Below are positions 42,418 to 52,497 of a stretch of DNA of 64,000 bases, piece by piece; position 1 is the first letter of the stretch, and every line of letters starts with the position of its first letter. A program made the translations under genes and the position numbers. The DNA comes from Lucinisca nassula (lineage: Eukaryota > Mollusca > Bivalvia > Lucinida > Lucinidae). The stretch covers positions 153,284,714 through 153,348,713 of the forward strand of contig OY757010.1 of assembly GCA_963580285.1 (NCBI GenBank), given 5' to 3'. The notes under the pieces are model-generated. The model was given only the letters and a program-made list of their open reading frames with translations. It searched no databases and was not told the origin of the DNA.

Positions 42418-42508
42418 TACAATGAAATTTCGATGGCTCGAACACCAATGGCTAGTTTACTGGGGCTTTTTCAAACGCGTTCTTGAAATCCTAGGAAAAT
42501 TTTGATAA
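42418..42508. repeat. Fb-H left fragment
   Basis: AATGAAATTTCGATGGCTCG, AACACCAATGGCTAGTTTAC and TTGAAATCCTAGGAAAATTT match the left third of Fb-H. The RT relic interrupts the rest. Confidence 0.7.
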
Positions 42509-42509
42509 A

Positions 42510-43475
42510 TCATCATCATCATCAGTTTTGATTAATGTGCAGGTACAGGGGCAACATCAACACAAGTGGGCCCCCTTTGCTACACGCCTGGCATATCTCA
42601 CCAGGTATGTCTCATGAGGGTCGATAGCTGATAGCTTCCACTCTTTGCGATCTTTCTCTGTCATCTGCTTCCAAGTCATCTTGAGCCTCCCAGGCCCACG
42701 CTTTCCATTCATCTGTAAATGGCGGTCTTTGATTGCACCCATAGAACGCTCCTCGTGTCCATACCATCTCTACTTCAGGATGAGGTCCAGGTCCTCAATG
42801 CCAAGCACTGAACCTGATGGTGACAGTATCTTGTGGCTTGATATTGCAGATTAGTCTGAACTTCTTCCGGGCTGTTTTCACACACGATTTAGTCGAACGA
42901 TCACAGCGGCCGGGTGCAGAGAGCATGTCTTCTAAGAAGCAAAGAGAGGATTCCACCTCTAGCTTGTCAGGTCCGACTTGGACTTCCCTTTGTGGTCTGC
43001 TGTCTAAGGGACGTGCAGTAAACCCTGGCATCGTGTACACCTGTAATCAAAGTCCTCTTTTAAGCGATTGAGCCCACTGCATTTCTTGTACATCCAGAGC
43101 TTGCAACAATTGCAAAAGATACTGTTGCTGCCTACACCAGTGCGACATACGGCGCATGGGAACTCGCCCGAACTCTGCAGGAGGGCCAGGCCAGTATCAC
43201 AGATCATGATTTTCGTTTTTCCTGCATTCACTCTAAGCCCTTCTCCTCTATAGCTTCTTTCCCAGTTAAAACACATTCCTCGAGTGATTCCGCCATGATA
43301 ACAATGTCATCGAAATAGAGGTCCTCCCAGGAGACCCCAGAACAGAACTCGACAAGGCTTCTAGCACAATGATGAAAAGCAGAGGGCTGAGAACGGGGCC
43401 TTGATGAACACCGACATCCGATTCCCAGTCAACCTTAACATTGAGTAGCCTTTGGGTGTGCTCTAACCATGCCTA
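42510..43475 (-). pseudogene. Non-LTR retrotransposon reverse transcriptase relic
   Basis: Read on the minus strand and across frameshifts, the order is: HQGPVLSPLLF (RT palm region, about 43415), a YFDD-like catalytic box (normally Y/FADD) near 43315, GLRVNAGKTKIMICDTGL, a Cys-rich CAVC...FCNCC...YRCTRC zinc-ribbon-like insert (43030-43180), TARPLDSRPQ, VQVGPDKLEV, KPQDTVTIR, and GKRGPGRLKMTWKQMTEKD near the end. It closes with a (GAT)n tail at 42505-42520. The 5' part is missing, as usual for 5'-truncated LINE copies. Several stops and frameshifts show it is dead. The order matches RT-only LINE copies I recall from marine invertebrates; the clade is not assigned. Confidence 0.8.
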
Positions 43476-43479
43476 TGCT

Positions 43480-43735
43480 ATGAGTAATGAATGCAAAGGA
43501 TCCTTTTCATGCGTGTCAGCTCAAAATGTAGTCACTGTGCCTTATCTTTATCATAAACCAAACTGATAAGAAATAGGAAAAAACGTTTTCTTGTGCAAAT
43601 GTGTGACTTTGTTTAAATATATTTGGCATTAAAATGGAATTAAAGTACAAAGGTAACATTTTTACTCATATTTGTGTTTGGATCGAAAATAAAAATTAAA
43701 TAAGTAAATATACTTCAGGAACTGATCAAATCATA
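43480..43735. other. No recognisable feature
   Basis: Unique by eye, no gene signal. Confidence 0.4.
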
Positions 43736-43737
43736 AC

Positions 43738-43838
43738 CCAAAGCCTACGCCAGACATCAAAGGTAAACACGGACAAACAAAAAATCACAGGCGACAAGCC
43801 GACTTACCAGCTCTTTCCAACTCAGTCGAGGAAAATGT
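43738..43838. repeat. Dispersed repeat R, fragment
   Basis: CAAAGCCTACGCC-type start, CACGGACAAACAAAAAATC, ACAGGCGACAAGCCGAC and CCAGCTCTTTCCAACTC match the copy at 61660-61830. Confidence 0.65.
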
Positions 43839-43884
43839 CATTCTTACAGCCATAATGGAAGATCCGAATTTTCATGGCTGCGAA

Positions 43885-44440
43885 AATGTTTTTATGCTCC
43901 ACGAAGAATTTCGGGGGAGCATATAGTCGCCGCTTCGTCCATGCGTTTGTGCGTCCGTCCCGCTCTTGTCCACGCGAATTCTCAGAAACTACTGGTCGGA
44001 TTTCAATGAAACTGCATGGGAATATTAAGTATCGAAGGTGGATTCGCATATAACCTGCGTGTTTTGGTTCGATGATTTTTCCAAGAGTTATGGCCCTTTG
44101 ATGAATTCTGCATGAATATATAGGGTACTGTTCGTGTCCACGCGAATTCTCAGCAACTACTTGCAGACATTCAACGAAACTTCAATGGAATCTTAAGCAG
44201 CAATAGGGGATGCGCATATTATCCGTGCTATCTGGTTAGATGATTTGTCACAGAGTTATGGTACTTTGTTTAAAGCTGCAGTGTAAGGTCACTGTAGCTG
44301 ATTTTAGAAAAACTTTGTCCTCACTCTGGTGCTTACATTTATTGATGGGTTTTAATATAACTTCACACAAATGTTCCTTATGACAATATCTCGAACGATT
44401 TCGACTTCCTTTTTTTGTCCTTTGAAATGTATCTATATTT
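43885..44440. repeat. Element with GGGGGAGCATAT start and short tandem array
   Basis: TATGCTCCACGAAG...TTTCGGGGGAGCATATAG is an inverted start, followed by GTGCGTCCGTCCCGC and two units of CCACGCGAATTCTCAG (43972, 44139). From about 44280 it continues into sequence that is the reverse complement of the array at 1-545. The CGTCCGTCC motif after the start is shared with GTA elements. Confidence 0.7.
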
Positions 44441-44476
44441 TAAAGATAATGAGTGGAATTAAGAATATAATGGTAA

Positions 44477-44770
44477 CCGTTGACTGGAATACATATGGCT
44501 CATTTACCATGGTTGAGTCAAATCTTACTCACTAGGCCACAGAGGCCCGTTGGGACAAGTTGGCATACACTGTTATACTCGTATAGACCCAAAGTTCGTT
44601 TCCAAGCCCAGTCACATTACTTAGGTCGTCAAGCGCTTCAACTAGTTCGAATCGCACTGTGGAAATTATGTTCACATACATGTACTGTCGAACTTAATCT
44701 TGATTACCGTTGGGAAGATGGAATTTGGTCCAGATATTGGGAGTTCAAACTACTGATAGTTAATCATTGC
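44477..44770. repeat. Fb-H pieces with an S4 head fragment
   Basis: TTGACTGGAATACATATGGC and TACCATGGTTGAGTCAAATC are Fb-H-like. ACTCACTAGGCCACAGAGGC at 44528 is the S4 head. AGATATTGGGAGTTC at 44732 recurs at 45095, on the other side of the P insertion. Confidence 0.55.
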
Positions 44771-44773
44771 ACA

Positions 44774-45068
44774 TTTGTTTGTTTGAGATGAGGTTTTACG
44801 TCCCCGCCAACACTGTATAGGCCATTTTAGAGACGTTGCTTCCAGTTTTGTGGGACTTTTACCAGACATTGAAATGAAATGACAACTTAAGCCCTGCCAC
44901 CCAATGAAACCAATAAAGTTTATAAGCATGGACGGGCCGACTCGCACCGCTTTGCCTGGGCAGGCTTAGATCCTCTAAGCGGTTTACCAGTACTCGTATG
45001 CGGGTCGGTTTCAGCTCTGCATGGAAGCATCATGCAGCCCATCTATTTCTTCAAGCCCCGGTGGGCGG
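44774..45068 (-). mobile_element. P retroposon, near full length
   Basis: From TTTGTTTGAGATGAGGTTTT to CTTCAAGCCCCGGTGGGCGG. Both sides carry AGTTAATCATTGC (44758, 45130) within a longer duplication of AGATATTGGGAGTTC, so more than a simple target duplication occurred. Confidence 0.85.
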
Positions 45069-45204
45069 GGGCGAATTGGGACCGTTGGATTATGTCGAGA
45101 TATTGGGAGTTCGAACTACTGCTATATATAGTTAATCATTGCGCATGGGCAATGGTCATGATGCATAACGGGGATATCTTTTCGATATTTTATAAAGTCA
45201 AGGA

Positions 45205-45290
45205 ACTTTGTTTGTAGGGTACTCATTAGAATCGCTTCGCCTCGCTGAAGCGATTCTAATGTGTACACACAACATACCTTTTCATCAGGT
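45205..45290. repeat. Fb-H palindromic core
   Basis: GGTACTCATTAGAATCGC / GCGATTCTAATGTGTACAC around TTCGCCTCGCTGAA, followed by CATACCTTTTCATC. The outer parts of Fb-H are disrupted. Confidence 0.7.
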
Positions 45291-45291
45291 T

Positions 45292-45388
45292 AACAAGTCC
45301 ATGTAATGAACGCCCCTCTTAACAACACTTTATACAGAGAAAAGTGGGGGTTTACGGGGTTGTATATTAATTTCCTTATTTTAACTGC
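45292..45388. repeat. Fb-D variant fragment
   Basis: AACAAGTCCATGTAATGAAC, CAACACTTTATACAGAG and GTGGGGGTTTACGGGGTTG match 23690-23745. Confidence 0.65.
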
Positions 45389-46271
45389 AAGAGGGGCCAA
45401 TGGCCCTATATCGCTCACCTGTGTACCAGAAAATTATTAGTGTAGGAGGCCACTTGACATTGCTACACTGAATATCTAAGCTCTGGGCCTTATGGCTTCG
45501 GAGAAGAAGATTTTTTAAGCTTTTTTCCATTATAAGTCTAAAAGAGCTAAGGGGCCCCGGTGTTACGAGATGGAATAGGAAACCTCTCTGGTGCTTATGC
45601 ACATCCAAATTATTTTAGTAGATATATGGTAGGGCGGTGCGAGTGAAATATTTTAGGTGAAATATGGTACGCAAACTGTGCTGCTCCATGAAGAAGTCAT
45701 GCACATATCATACGATGTATGCATGAGTGGTTTATAGAGATCTGTTTTTACAATACAGGGGGCCGCTATAAGGCTGAGTTCTATAAAATTTGCCTAAAAA
45801 TCGCCAACCGCCAAATTGTGCCATATATGATTTTCATTCCCGTCACGTGTTGTGTGGGTGTTCGTTTTGACAGGAGTCATGGCATTGATTTATAGGGTCG
45901 TTTCATCAATTTTTCCTATGGGAAATATACTATTTGAACGCAAATCCATTATCTACTCGAGTTTTGCTATCTGGCTTCATTTGTGGCCGGTATCTCCACC
46001 TCGCCACGATTTAAGCAAGGTAATATGAGTAGGCATGATTTTCTGGTAGTATTCATAGATATATAAACCCTGAGAAAAACGAACACTTTAGCAGCAGGTC
46101 AAGTTGTAACGTGTACCTACAACATTGTGTCGGGAAATAGAAAGTATATTGAAAGGTATGTTAAATCTATGTTTAGTATTATTTTTGTATGAACATGCTT
46201 GTAGGTTTTGGAGGGGTTTACTTGTAGTATACCCCAACTTTCTGAAGCCTATTCTGAATCCACTGTTGAGG

Positions 46272-46425
46272 CCTGTAGTGATTAGGCTACTAGCTTTGCC
46301 AGCTAGACGTCGCAGGATCGATCCCAGGCTTCTCCAGTAGTAGAATGAGTCTTTCTAAGTGAGGTCCTGTCTCATGCTGACCCTAGATGTTGGTGAGACG
46401 TAAAGTTTGGACACCCGCTCATTCT
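46272..46425 (+). mobile_element. S1 SINE inside the TG...CA insertion
   Basis: GAGGCCTGTAGTGATTAGGC, GTCGCAGGATCGATCCCAGG and GATGTTGGTGAGACGTAAAG follow S1 order with more mutations than other copies. Confidence 0.75.
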
Positions 46426-47684
46426 AGATTCATTTAGGCTTTTAGACCCCTTTTGTAGAATGTAATTAATAAACGCCGGGTCACTTGTTTGACCCATGAC
46501 TTTTGACTAGCTGTGGTTAGAAAACCGTGGTTCCGTCTCTATATGATATTAGGTGTAAAGGGGTCGTAAACTTAAGACGGGTTTAACCATATCTTCATCA
46601 TCAGGGCAAACTCTTACAAGAGCCTGTCGGGTTATCCGTGATGATGAACCGTAATGAATTTTATTTTACAAGCATGTTCACGTTGATTAGAAATAATTTT
46701 GTTCAAGAAGAATTACGAGTTCATTTTGTAATGATGCCGTTTTTGTCTGATAACTCAGTTTGTGCATGTATGTACATATAAAGAACGTGATGATGATAAG
46801 GATGATAAGTGGGAGTATTTGGTCGCCACACGTCATAACGGCCTGAGCGGCGGGGATGACGTCAGCTGCGTCATCGGCGTCGCGAGGACGGTTGTGACGG
46901 GGTGCCTACCAAATACAGAGAGAATTTACGGCAAACAGTGTTGGCCCTTATGAGACACTAACAAATGTTGTGGTATATAGATGAAAATCTTCTGTTGTAG
47001 TTTCTATCTGTTATTAATGTAATGAATTTGTGAATAGCTATATTTGTGAGCCGTGTCGCGGAGAAGGATATGAAATAGAGATTGTTATGTTTCCTGTAAT
47101 TGGCGGCTGACCAGGTAGCGCAAAGGCGTGGTCTGTTCAATTGCCTCTTACCTGTGATAATGTAGTGAGCACAAATTTGATGAGTATTATGCTCAGTAGT
47201 AGTGAGCATTAATTGATTTCTGTGGTGCTCAGTAAGGAAACATGAACTTTGAGTATTATTGTGACAAGCGCTGGGTGCTGATAATTTGATGCACAGTCAA
47301 GTTGAGTTCTGCTGTACGGTTATTTGTCGCATGCACTAATCAGCCTGTATGTCTGGTCGGCGCATGCGCAATAACGGTATATGCCTGAACATATTCTTAC
47401 TTCTCCGGGAGGGGGATCATGATATAGCATGTATGTTTTGTGACTTGTGTCTTAGTCCAGTTATCGTAATTTGCAGGCACAACAATGTGTGGTGACCTGC
47501 TGCTCCCTGCTTCATAGCAGCAGGTACTGGTACGACGCTGGGAGTTAGAGTCCAGCAAGGGCGGACAGACCGCCGTAATCAGCGCATACCAGAATCAGAA
47601 TCAGAATCATTGTCTATTGTCAACAAATGTGAGACCATGGAAGAGGTCAACTAAATAACCTGCAGGTGATTTGGACGATCGCTA

Positions 47685-47740
47685 AACCTGTGATCGGCAA
47701 ACCTGTGATCGCTAAACCTGTGATCGGCAACTATGTCGAT
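47685..47740. repeat. 17-bp minisatellite
   Basis: GATCGCTAAACCTGT and GATCGGCAAACCTGT alternate in about three units inside the TG...CA insertion. Confidence 0.85.
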
Positions 47741-48138
47741 AGACTAGTTTGCACTAGTTCGCGAGAGGAAGTTTCACGCGAGAGGGGGATACACCCTAAA
47801 TTATAAACTGGCCAGTCGCGTCTTGTGTTGTTTCTTTTTTTGTTTTTGTTGTTGTTTTGGTTGTTTGCTTCTGTAGGTATTCACGTCACCCGTTCCGAGC
47901 ACAGAACATTGTTTTGCCTTCGGAGCGGACGTCGTGAGTTGGCTACAGAAGCAACAAATTGTGATGTTTTGTGTTAGTAAGTGTTAAATGTAGATACTGT
48001 AAATAATTCATGTCATTCATTTAATATCTTTCTTGTGTCTTACCCCACAGCTGCCCGTACACCTGTCAGAGATCACGCTCGGTTGTCTTGTCAGCATGGG
48101 GGTTTGCGGGACGCCGTAAACCCACATGTAACACCCGG

Positions 48139-49090
48139 GGTGTGGCCCATTTGGATCCAAGGGACAGGGTTAGCAGGATTTATGTAGGTGACTATTTTAT
48201 GTTGCTAAATACTAAATATCCAAGCTCTGTGCTTCACAGTTTCAGAGAAGATTTTTGAAGCTTTTCTCCATTATGAGTCTATGGGAGCTAAGGGGTCCCA
48301 GTGCGTGGCCTATTTGGACACCAGGGGCATTATTGGCAGGATTTATGTAGGTAACCACTTTCCGTTGCTACATGTTAAATATCTAAGCTCTGGGCCCTGT
48401 GGTTTCAGAGAAGAAGATTTTTGAAGCTTTTTTTTCCATTATGAGTCTATGGGAGCTAAGGGGCCCCGGGACGTGGCCTATTTGGACCCCAGGGGCATGA
48501 TTGGCAGGATTTATGTAGGTAACCATGTGCCGTTGCTACATGCTAAGTTCTTGGCCCTGTGGTTTCAGAGAAGAAGATTTTGAAGCTTTTTTTCCATTAT
48601 GGACGTGGCCCATTTGGACCCCAGGGGCATGTTTGGCAGGATTTATGTAGGTGACCACTTGCCGTTACTACATGCTAAATATCTAATCTCTGGGCCCTGT
48701 GGTTTCAGAGAAGAAGAATTTTTGAAGCTTTTTTTCCATTATGAGTCTTTGGGAGCTAAGGGGCCCCGAGGCGTGGCCCATTTGGAGCCCAGGGACATGA
48801 TTGGCAGAACTTATGTAGGTGACCACTTGCCGTTGCTACATGCTAAATATCTAAGCTCTGGGCCCTGTGGTTTCAGAAAAGAAGGTTTTTTAAGCTTTTT
48901 TCCATTATGAGTCTATGGGAGGTAAGGGGCCCCGGGGCGTGGCCCGTTTGGACCCCAGGGGCATGATTGGCAGGCTTTATGTAGGTGACCACTTGACATT
49001 GTTACAAGCTAAGTATCTAAGCTCCGGGCCCTGTTGTTTCAGAGAAGAAGATTTTTAAAATTGTTCCCATTATAAGTCTATGGGAGCTAT
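48139..49090. repeat. 172-bp tandem array of GTA-5, about six units
   Basis: GGCATGATTGGCAGGATTTA or a variant recurs at about 172-bp spacing, with one unit near 48540-48600 shortened. The array gives a spurious 103-codon open frame at 48599-48910. Confidence 0.9.
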
Positions 49091-49304
49091 ATGTTGCCAT
49101 GGCAACCAGAATTCCAATCTGATCAGCCCAAAAACCTTATACAGCCTTTCCCCCTACCTGATGATGCTTCGCATGAAATTTGATCAAGATTGGCCATGGG
49201 GTATTAGAGATATACTTATTTGAAATTGTTTACGGACGGACGCACGGACAAAATGTGATCACAAAAGCTCACATTGTCACTACGTGACAGGTGAGCTAAA
49301 AACA

Positions 49305-49360
49305 AAGGTTGTCGGTACTCATTGAGGCGGTTGTAACGAGCACCAACAATCTATTAAGAA
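49305..49360. repeat. Fb-D core fragment
   Basis: GTTGTCGGTACTCATTGAGG and CGGTTGTAACGAGCACCAAC retain the arms, but the first copy of AGAACCGCC is deleted. Confidence 0.6.
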
Positions 49361-49611
49361 AAAAATCGAACATCTTCATTTAATAAATAAAAAAAACAAA
49401 CAAAACAAAACAAAACAAAAAATGCTTCAAGAGATAAGAAAGACGCCATTTTCGCCCAGGGCTGTGTTATTATCGTAATGCAAGACTTGAACATAGTTAT
49501 GGGGGGAATTAAGAGTGCTTCAGTTTAGACATGATAAAAGATAGTAAACGAGCCATCCATGTACGAGTTATCTAGTCTTGAATCATCGGGTTCCGGGAGA
49601 GGTTTCAGAAA

Positions 49612-50286
49612 TACAGTGGAATTTCGATGGCTCGAATACCGATGGCTCGTTTAGCAAAGTTGTTTCAAACTCGCTCTTGAGTCCCTTAAGGTTTTTTTCA
49701 TAACTTCACATATCAATATATACAGTGAAATTCCACGGCCCCCGTCCTGCGGGACCTGAAGAAATAGATGGACTGCATGATGCTTCCACGCAATGCTGAA
49801 ACCGACCGCACATGAGTATTGGTAAACCGCTTAGAGTAGCTAAGCCTGCCCAGACGAAGCGGTGAGAGTCGGACCGTTCACCTCAATGTCGGGTAAAAGT
49901 TCCACAAAATTGAAAGCATCTTCTCCAAAATGACCTATACAGTGTTGACGGGGACGGTAAACCTCAAGTCAATCAATAAAATCAAACCTGCAATTAAGAC
50001 CATCTAAAATTAAAACCACCTAAATTAAGACTAATTCTATACAAAGCTTGTTTTGGAGGGCGCACTTAAACTTTCTTTGTGTTTGCTCTGGTCAGAATTT
50101 TCGCCTTGATAAGGCAGTTCTAACGAGTTCACAGGACAAACGTTTATTTAAAAGAAAATAGAAAAGATATCCGCATTATGTCATCTGACCTTGCACTATG
50201 GTTAACCCTCAATGGCTCTAACTACCCCTATATCGAACACAATTTCATGTTCCGAAAGGTGTTCGAGCCATCAAAGTTTGACTGTA
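49612..50286. mobile_element. Fb-H foldback split by P and Fb-J sequence
   Basis: Left end ACAGTGGAATTTCGATGGCT, right end GTTCGAGCCATCAAAGTTTG then ACTGTA. Between them lie a P retroposon (49739-49975) and an Fb-J-like stretch (ATTAAGACCATCTAAAATTA, 49983-50050). Confidence 0.75.
49739..49978 (+). mobile_element. P retroposon with internal deletion
   Basis: CCCCGTCCTGCGGGACCTG, GCATGATGCTTCCACGC, ACCGCTTAGAGTAGC, and then directly CACCTCAATGTCGGGTAAAA: the GCTTATAAACCCTATTGG block found in other copies is deleted. Tail GGTAAACCTCAAGTCAATC. Confidence 0.85.
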
Positions 50287-51000
50287 ATATGAACCAGTTA
50301 GCTTGCTGGTTCGACATGATCTCAGTAGTGTTGAATGTACTTTCAAGATAGACTTGACCTAAGAACAAAGAAATATCAGACTACCCAGAGTTCAGATCTG
50401 CACCGAATGCCGTTGAGCAAGCCCACCAAAACATGTTCCCAAGTGGCAGTCACCCTTATCATTGTTACAATTGCATGTTCACAGGCTCTTCCAGTTTTGG
50501 TCAATCAAACCTATTGAAAAAGCCCAGTTCTAACACAGACAACATATATGGGCCCCGTCAAGCGATTTTGGTACTTATCGCCTATGCGAGCAGCGAAGGT
50601 TCAGGCGAGCCTGCGCATCCGCGCAGTCTCGCCAGAACCTTCGCGGCTCGCTCATACAAGCAGTGAATCAAGAGGAACCTTCAGACAGAAAGCCATATCC
50701 CTGGCCCCTCTGAATGGCTGGGCATGCGCAGTTAAAATTTGTCATGACGGAATGCTCGAAGACCCAAATTCGCTTGGCGGGGCTCATATAATATAGGTAA
50801 TGTAATGGAACTGACTTATTCTGTAACAAACCACTGGAAGGAAAAGCGTGTCGCGAAAAGCCGCCGTTCATGAGATGTTGCACTAATGAGTTAGAAATCC
50901 TTCATGCGGACGAACAAATTATTTGTCTGAACTACGACAGAACCAAGTGCGAGGATTGTGGCCACTTTAAATCGATTTAAGCCCACCTCCATCCCACAGT
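50287..51000. other. Mostly unique sequence with a GC-rich hairpin
   Basis: A 36-codon frame at 50408-50518 (MPLSKPTKTCSQVAVTLII...) looks like a short secretory leader, with hydrophobic AVTLIIVTIA and a possible SQA cleavage site. It has no donor in the phase needed by downstream exons except a poor one. It is noted as an alternative but unproven first exon for the LU gene. Confidence 0.25.
50586..50651. repeat. GC-rich hairpin, 31-nt arms
   Basis: GCGAGCAGCGAAGGTTCAGG on the left is inverted as CCAGAACCTTCGCGGCTCGC on the right. The arms at 50586-50616 and 50621-50651 have three mismatches and a 4-nt loop. No other copy lies in the window, and it is much more GC-rich than its surroundings. 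Confidence 0.85.
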
Positions 51001-51001
51001 A

Positions 51002-51115
51002 ACTGCCCCCCACCCCCCCCCCCCACCCCCCCCCCCCCAAAAAAAAAAAAAAAAAAAAAAAAAAAACGAAAAATAAACACAACAAGAAAAAATCAACAAC
51101 AAAAAAAAAAACAAA
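51002..51115. repeat. C-rich then A-rich low-complexity tract
   Basis: Runs of C broken by single A (51002-51038) pass abruptly into a run of about 28 A and then ACAAAAAC-type sequence. This is likely a retroposon tail or slippage product and a difficult stretch for assembly. Confidence 0.9.
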
Positions 51116-51503
51116 AACGGCAACAACTACAAAAAACTTGTTCCGACTTTCGAAGGCGGTTCTTCTGTTGTGTTTTATTATTGTTATAGTTCATCTTTGC
51201 ATGTATTGCTAATATCTTTTTATTTTGGATAGGCATTCGGCCATTTTCTGGGGAAGTAGGACTAACTGTCCTTTTGGCGTTCCGCTTGTGAAGTTTTCAT
51301 TGTGATGAAGTTGTTCTAGTTTTGATATCTTGGCTGGATTTTATCGATTCGTGATCATTGCCTTCACTTCTGTTATGACGTCACTCGAAGATTCTTTGAC
51401 GTTAGACGGTGAAACTTTATTTGCTCGCATCAAAAAAATTATATGAATGAGTGTGATACAGTCAATAATTTTGGCGGGAGTTCTTCTAACACTGGCAAAA
51501 GGC

Positions 51504-51687
51504 CTGGGAGAATTTGAAGGAAACAAGAAAACGATTGTCGATTTTACGAAATAGATAAGCTCTAGTGTGTGACTTGTTGAGAAATAAAAGATAACTGACC
51601 CGCGCTACGCGCTTGTGATTTGATCGATTTTACGAGTGACACAATAAAATCGACAATCGTTTTCTTGTTTCCTTCAAATTCTCCCAG
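51504..51687. repeat. Perfect 43-bp inverted repeat
   Basis: 51504-51546 is the exact reverse complement of 51645-51687 (it begins CTGGGAGAATTTGAAGGAAA). The loop is 98 nt and contains CGCGCTACGCGC. AT-rich arms and a 43/43 match suggest a young foldback or strong structural constraint. Confidence 0.95.
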
Positions 51688-51885
51688 ACCGTATAACTGA
51701 CCTTCGAATTGTGATTAATTACTCAACATTTCTTTAAAGCAATCTCTGAAGCAATTTCATAGAAACTGCCAAGATTCTGTTGCTATGTAACACAAACGGC
51801 CATTACCGATACGTTTTATTTTGAACATTATGCATTACTCATGGGCAGACCTGCAAGGGCCAATATTATGTCATTTTCATTTCAG

Positions 51886-51942
51886 TTTTTGCATTTCTTC
51901 TCCACATATTAGTTTCGGATGGCCTGACTAATCGCAGACAAG
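51886..51942 (+). CDS. Ly6/uPAR-like protein, leader exon (partial signal peptide)
   Basis: An acceptor (TCATTTTCATTTCAG, AG at 51884-51885) and a strong donor (ACAAG|GTATGT) bound 57 nt that read FAFLLHILVSDGLTNRRQ. This is the hydrophobic core and cleavage region of a secretory leader. The exon starts with two bases completing a codon and ends with one base (phase 1). That matches the exon at 55591, which starts with two bases, and together they encode an Ala before SSGLRCYEC. The ATG-bearing exon must lie upstream; no in-frame ATG exists here because a TGA precedes. A phase-1 intron between leader and domain is usual for LU genes. The distance (3.6 kb) and short length keep confidence moderate. 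Confidence 0.6.
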
Positions 51943-51989
51943 GTATGTATAAGCTATGGCAATTTGGAGAATTCAAACCATTCACGCGA

Positions 51990-52206
51990 ATTAACCGATT
52001 GTTTACTTGTGGACTCTTCCATTGCTATATGTTGGACAAGTCCATTTGTCATATAATGGGTGCCAGGTCTATATTTTCGTTGTTATTCTATGTTTGATTT
52101 AAAATTATGTTAGCAAATAGTACAGGCCCATGATCAGACGCCGCGTTTTGTGGCGTCTGATCTTGGTCTGTACTGTTTGCCAAGGTACACATTTAGAGGA
52201 TCTGAC
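51990..52206. mobile_element. Fb-A foldback
   Basis: GCAAATAGTACAGGCCCATG / TGATCTTGGTCTGTACTGTTTGCC around CAGACGCCGCGTTTTGTGGCG; left arm GACTCTTCCATTGCTATATG. It lies about 50 bp after the leader exon's donor. Confidence 0.8.
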
Positions 52207-52497
52207 AGTGCAGTTCATGTTGACGCTATGGGATTTGGTGTCTGATGGTAGAACACATGAATATGTAAATAATCCTTTCTTTGAAAACCGCGCTAATTGA
52301 ACGAGGTTATGGCAAGTCGTTTGATCAGCAACGACTCAGAATAGCCCGAGCGTCTACCCAGCCCGTCAAGTATCTCTGATAATCTCTTTTGAGATAGCCC
52401 GGGTGAAGAACTGTTGAAGTCTCTCAAGTCTAACTCGTTTGTTTTCTAGCATACGAGGGCTGATTGTTGAATTTTGTCCGACAAATTGTATTATTTT
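52207..52497. other. No recognisable feature
   Basis: Intronic sequence of the LU gene with no repeat family seen elsewhere in the window. Confidence 0.4.

Larger units (their letters stand above)
45561..48133. mobile_element. 2,573-bp TG...CA insertion: solo-LTR candidate
   Basis: It starts TGTTACGAGATGG and ends CCACATGTAACA; CCCGG occurs at 45556-45560 and at 48134-48138, and excision restores a continuous GTA-5 unit (GGGGCCCCGG then GGTGTGGCCC). TG...CA termini with a 5-bp duplication are the signature of an integrase-mobilised LTR element. No internal repeat of the left end and no gag/pol frame is seen, so a long solo LTR is the simplest reading. TATATAAAC at about 46060 could be its TATA box. 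An S1 SINE sits inside at 46272. Confidence 0.7.
45389..49302 (-). mobile_element. GTA-5: array-carrying element split by a 2.6-kb insertion
   Basis: In plus-strand order it opens with CAAGAGGGGCCAATGGCCCT and ATATCGCTCACCTG and closes with CGTGACAGGTGAGCTAAAAA, so the element reads on the minus strand. The ends match GTA-1 and GTA-3. A single unit lies left of the insertion and about six to its right (48139-49090). The unit is about 172 bp: GGGGCCCCGGGGCGTGGCCC, ACCCCAGGGGCATGATTGG, AGGATTTATGTAGGTGACC, TCTAAGCTCTGGGCCCTGTG. Confidence 0.8.

Noticed and set aside
46855..46905. CRE-like promoter around GATGACGTCAGCTGCGTCATC
   Set aside because: A single TGACGTCA-type motif lies inside the TG...CA insertion with no nearby gene; it might belong to LTR regulation but nothing else supports it.
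50408..50518. 36-codon leader-like frame as the first exon of the LU gene
   Set aside because: Joining in the needed phase requires a poor donor (GCAT|GTTCAC); the exon at 51886-51942 has a far better donor and fits the phase. Kept only as a note.
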